8,004 nucleotides of DNA from positions 1 through 8,004 of the forward strand of contig CAJUAW010000119.1 of assembly GCA_910584605.1 (NCBI GenBank), written 5' to 3'. The notes beneath the pieces were generated by a model, which saw only the letters and a program-made list of their open reading frames with translations, did not search any database and had not been told where the DNA came from. Position numbers and translations under genes: made by a program. The stretch is from an uncultured Oscillospiraceae bacterium (GTDB taxonomy: Bacteria > Bacillota_A > Clostridia > Oscillospirales > Oscillospiraceae). Below are positions 7,734 through 8,004 of the stretch, piece after piece (positions within the stretch are counted from its first letter, which is position 1; every line of letters starts with the position of its first letter).

Positions 7734-7989
7734 TCAGAGCTCCAATTCTGCTTGAGACATGGCGATATGCTCCGGTGTGATGGGCAGCTCCCGGTGCCAG
7801 ATTCCGGTGGCCCGGTAGATGGCGTGGGCGATGGCCGGAGGCGGAGTGTTGATGACCACCTCTCCGATGGATTTGGCCCCGAAGGGACCGGTGGGCTCAT
7901 AGCTGGGTTCAAATTCCACCCGCAGCCGGCCCATATCCAGACGGGTGGGCAGCTTATACTGCATCAGGGAGGATTCGAACGGCCGCCCC
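7734..7989 (-). CDS. Xanthine dehydrogenase-family molybdopterin-binding subunit, C-terminal fragment
   Basis: The last 84 codons of a minus-strand gene, truncated by the end of the sequence; the stop is TGA at 7736-7734. These enzymes hydroxylate purines or other N-heterocycles at a molybdenum cofactor. The fragment carries the conserved C-terminal block of the large Mo-binding subunit: YKLPTRLDM, then EPTGPFGAKSIGE, then PPAIAHAIYRATG and LPITPEHI. The glutamate of GAKSIGE (codon 7862-7860) corresponds to the catalytic base of xanthine dehydrogenase and its relatives. The frame stays open to 8004, but bases 7990-8004 match a sequencing adapter, so the residues they would encode are not biological. 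The gene converges on the transporter operon and has its own promoter somewhere outside the window. The exact substrate (xanthine, hypoxanthine, nicotinate or other) cannot be read from this part. Whether the subunit is separate or a fused form is also unknown. Confidence 0.85.
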
Positions 7990-8004
7990 AGATCGGAAGA
8001 GCAC
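7990..8004 (+). other. Illumina TruSeq adapter remnant at the contig end
   Basis: The final 15 bases, AGATCGGAAGAGCAC, are identical to the beginning of the standard Illumina TruSeq adapter, in the orientation produced when a read runs through a short insert. A chance exact match exactly at the end is very unlikely. This part should be treated as an untrimmed artefact, and position 7989 as the last trustworthy base. Confidence 0.93.

Overview
The window looks like a fragment of a GC-rich, low-to-moderate complexity Gram-positive (Clostridia-like) genome. The evidence is strong AGGAGG-type ribosome binding sites ahead of nearly every gene, a lipoprotein-type solute-binding protein, tightly packed same-strand genes, and a gene content typical of anaerobic Oscillospiraceae-like gut bacteria. 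The taxonomic call is inference. The last 15 bases (7990-8004) match the start of the Illumina TruSeq adapter exactly, so the window probably ends at an assembly end and not at a biological boundary.

Layout: 1-73 is a short leader, possibly carrying the tail of an upstream gene. 74-1441 encodes an allantoinase/hydantoinase-type cyclic amidohydrolase. 1460-2887 encodes a second, unrelated-subfamily amidohydrolase (the deaminase/chlorohydrolase group, COG0402-like). A 70-base gap with a perfect 12-bp inverted repeat follows. 2958-4184 encodes a branched-chain-amino-acid-type (HAAT) lipoprotein binding protein. A 156-base gap with several competing hairpins follows. Then come two permeases (4341-5219, 5233-6147) and two ATPases (6140-6934, 6921-7643), which complete a LivKHMGF-type ABC importer. 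A strong hairpin at 7671-7714 separates this plus-strand operon from a convergent minus-strand gene. That gene is the C-terminal end of a xanthine-dehydrogenase-family molybdenum hydroxylase (7734 to the contig end).

How the genes may work together: an importer brings in a small nitrogenous compound, a molybdenum hydroxylase could oxidise a heterocycle, one amidohydrolase could open a cyclic amide ring, and the other could hydrolyse or deaminate the same or a related compound. This combination suggests scavenging of purines, ureides or related N-heterocycles. All expected metal ligands are intact in both amidohydrolases. However, several substrate-pocket positions depart from the characterised allantoinases and deaminases, so the substrate is unresolved. 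The transporter family is best known for amino acids, and nothing in the sequence alone proves what it carries here. No tRNA, rRNA, CRISPR array, insertion sequence or phage gene was seen.
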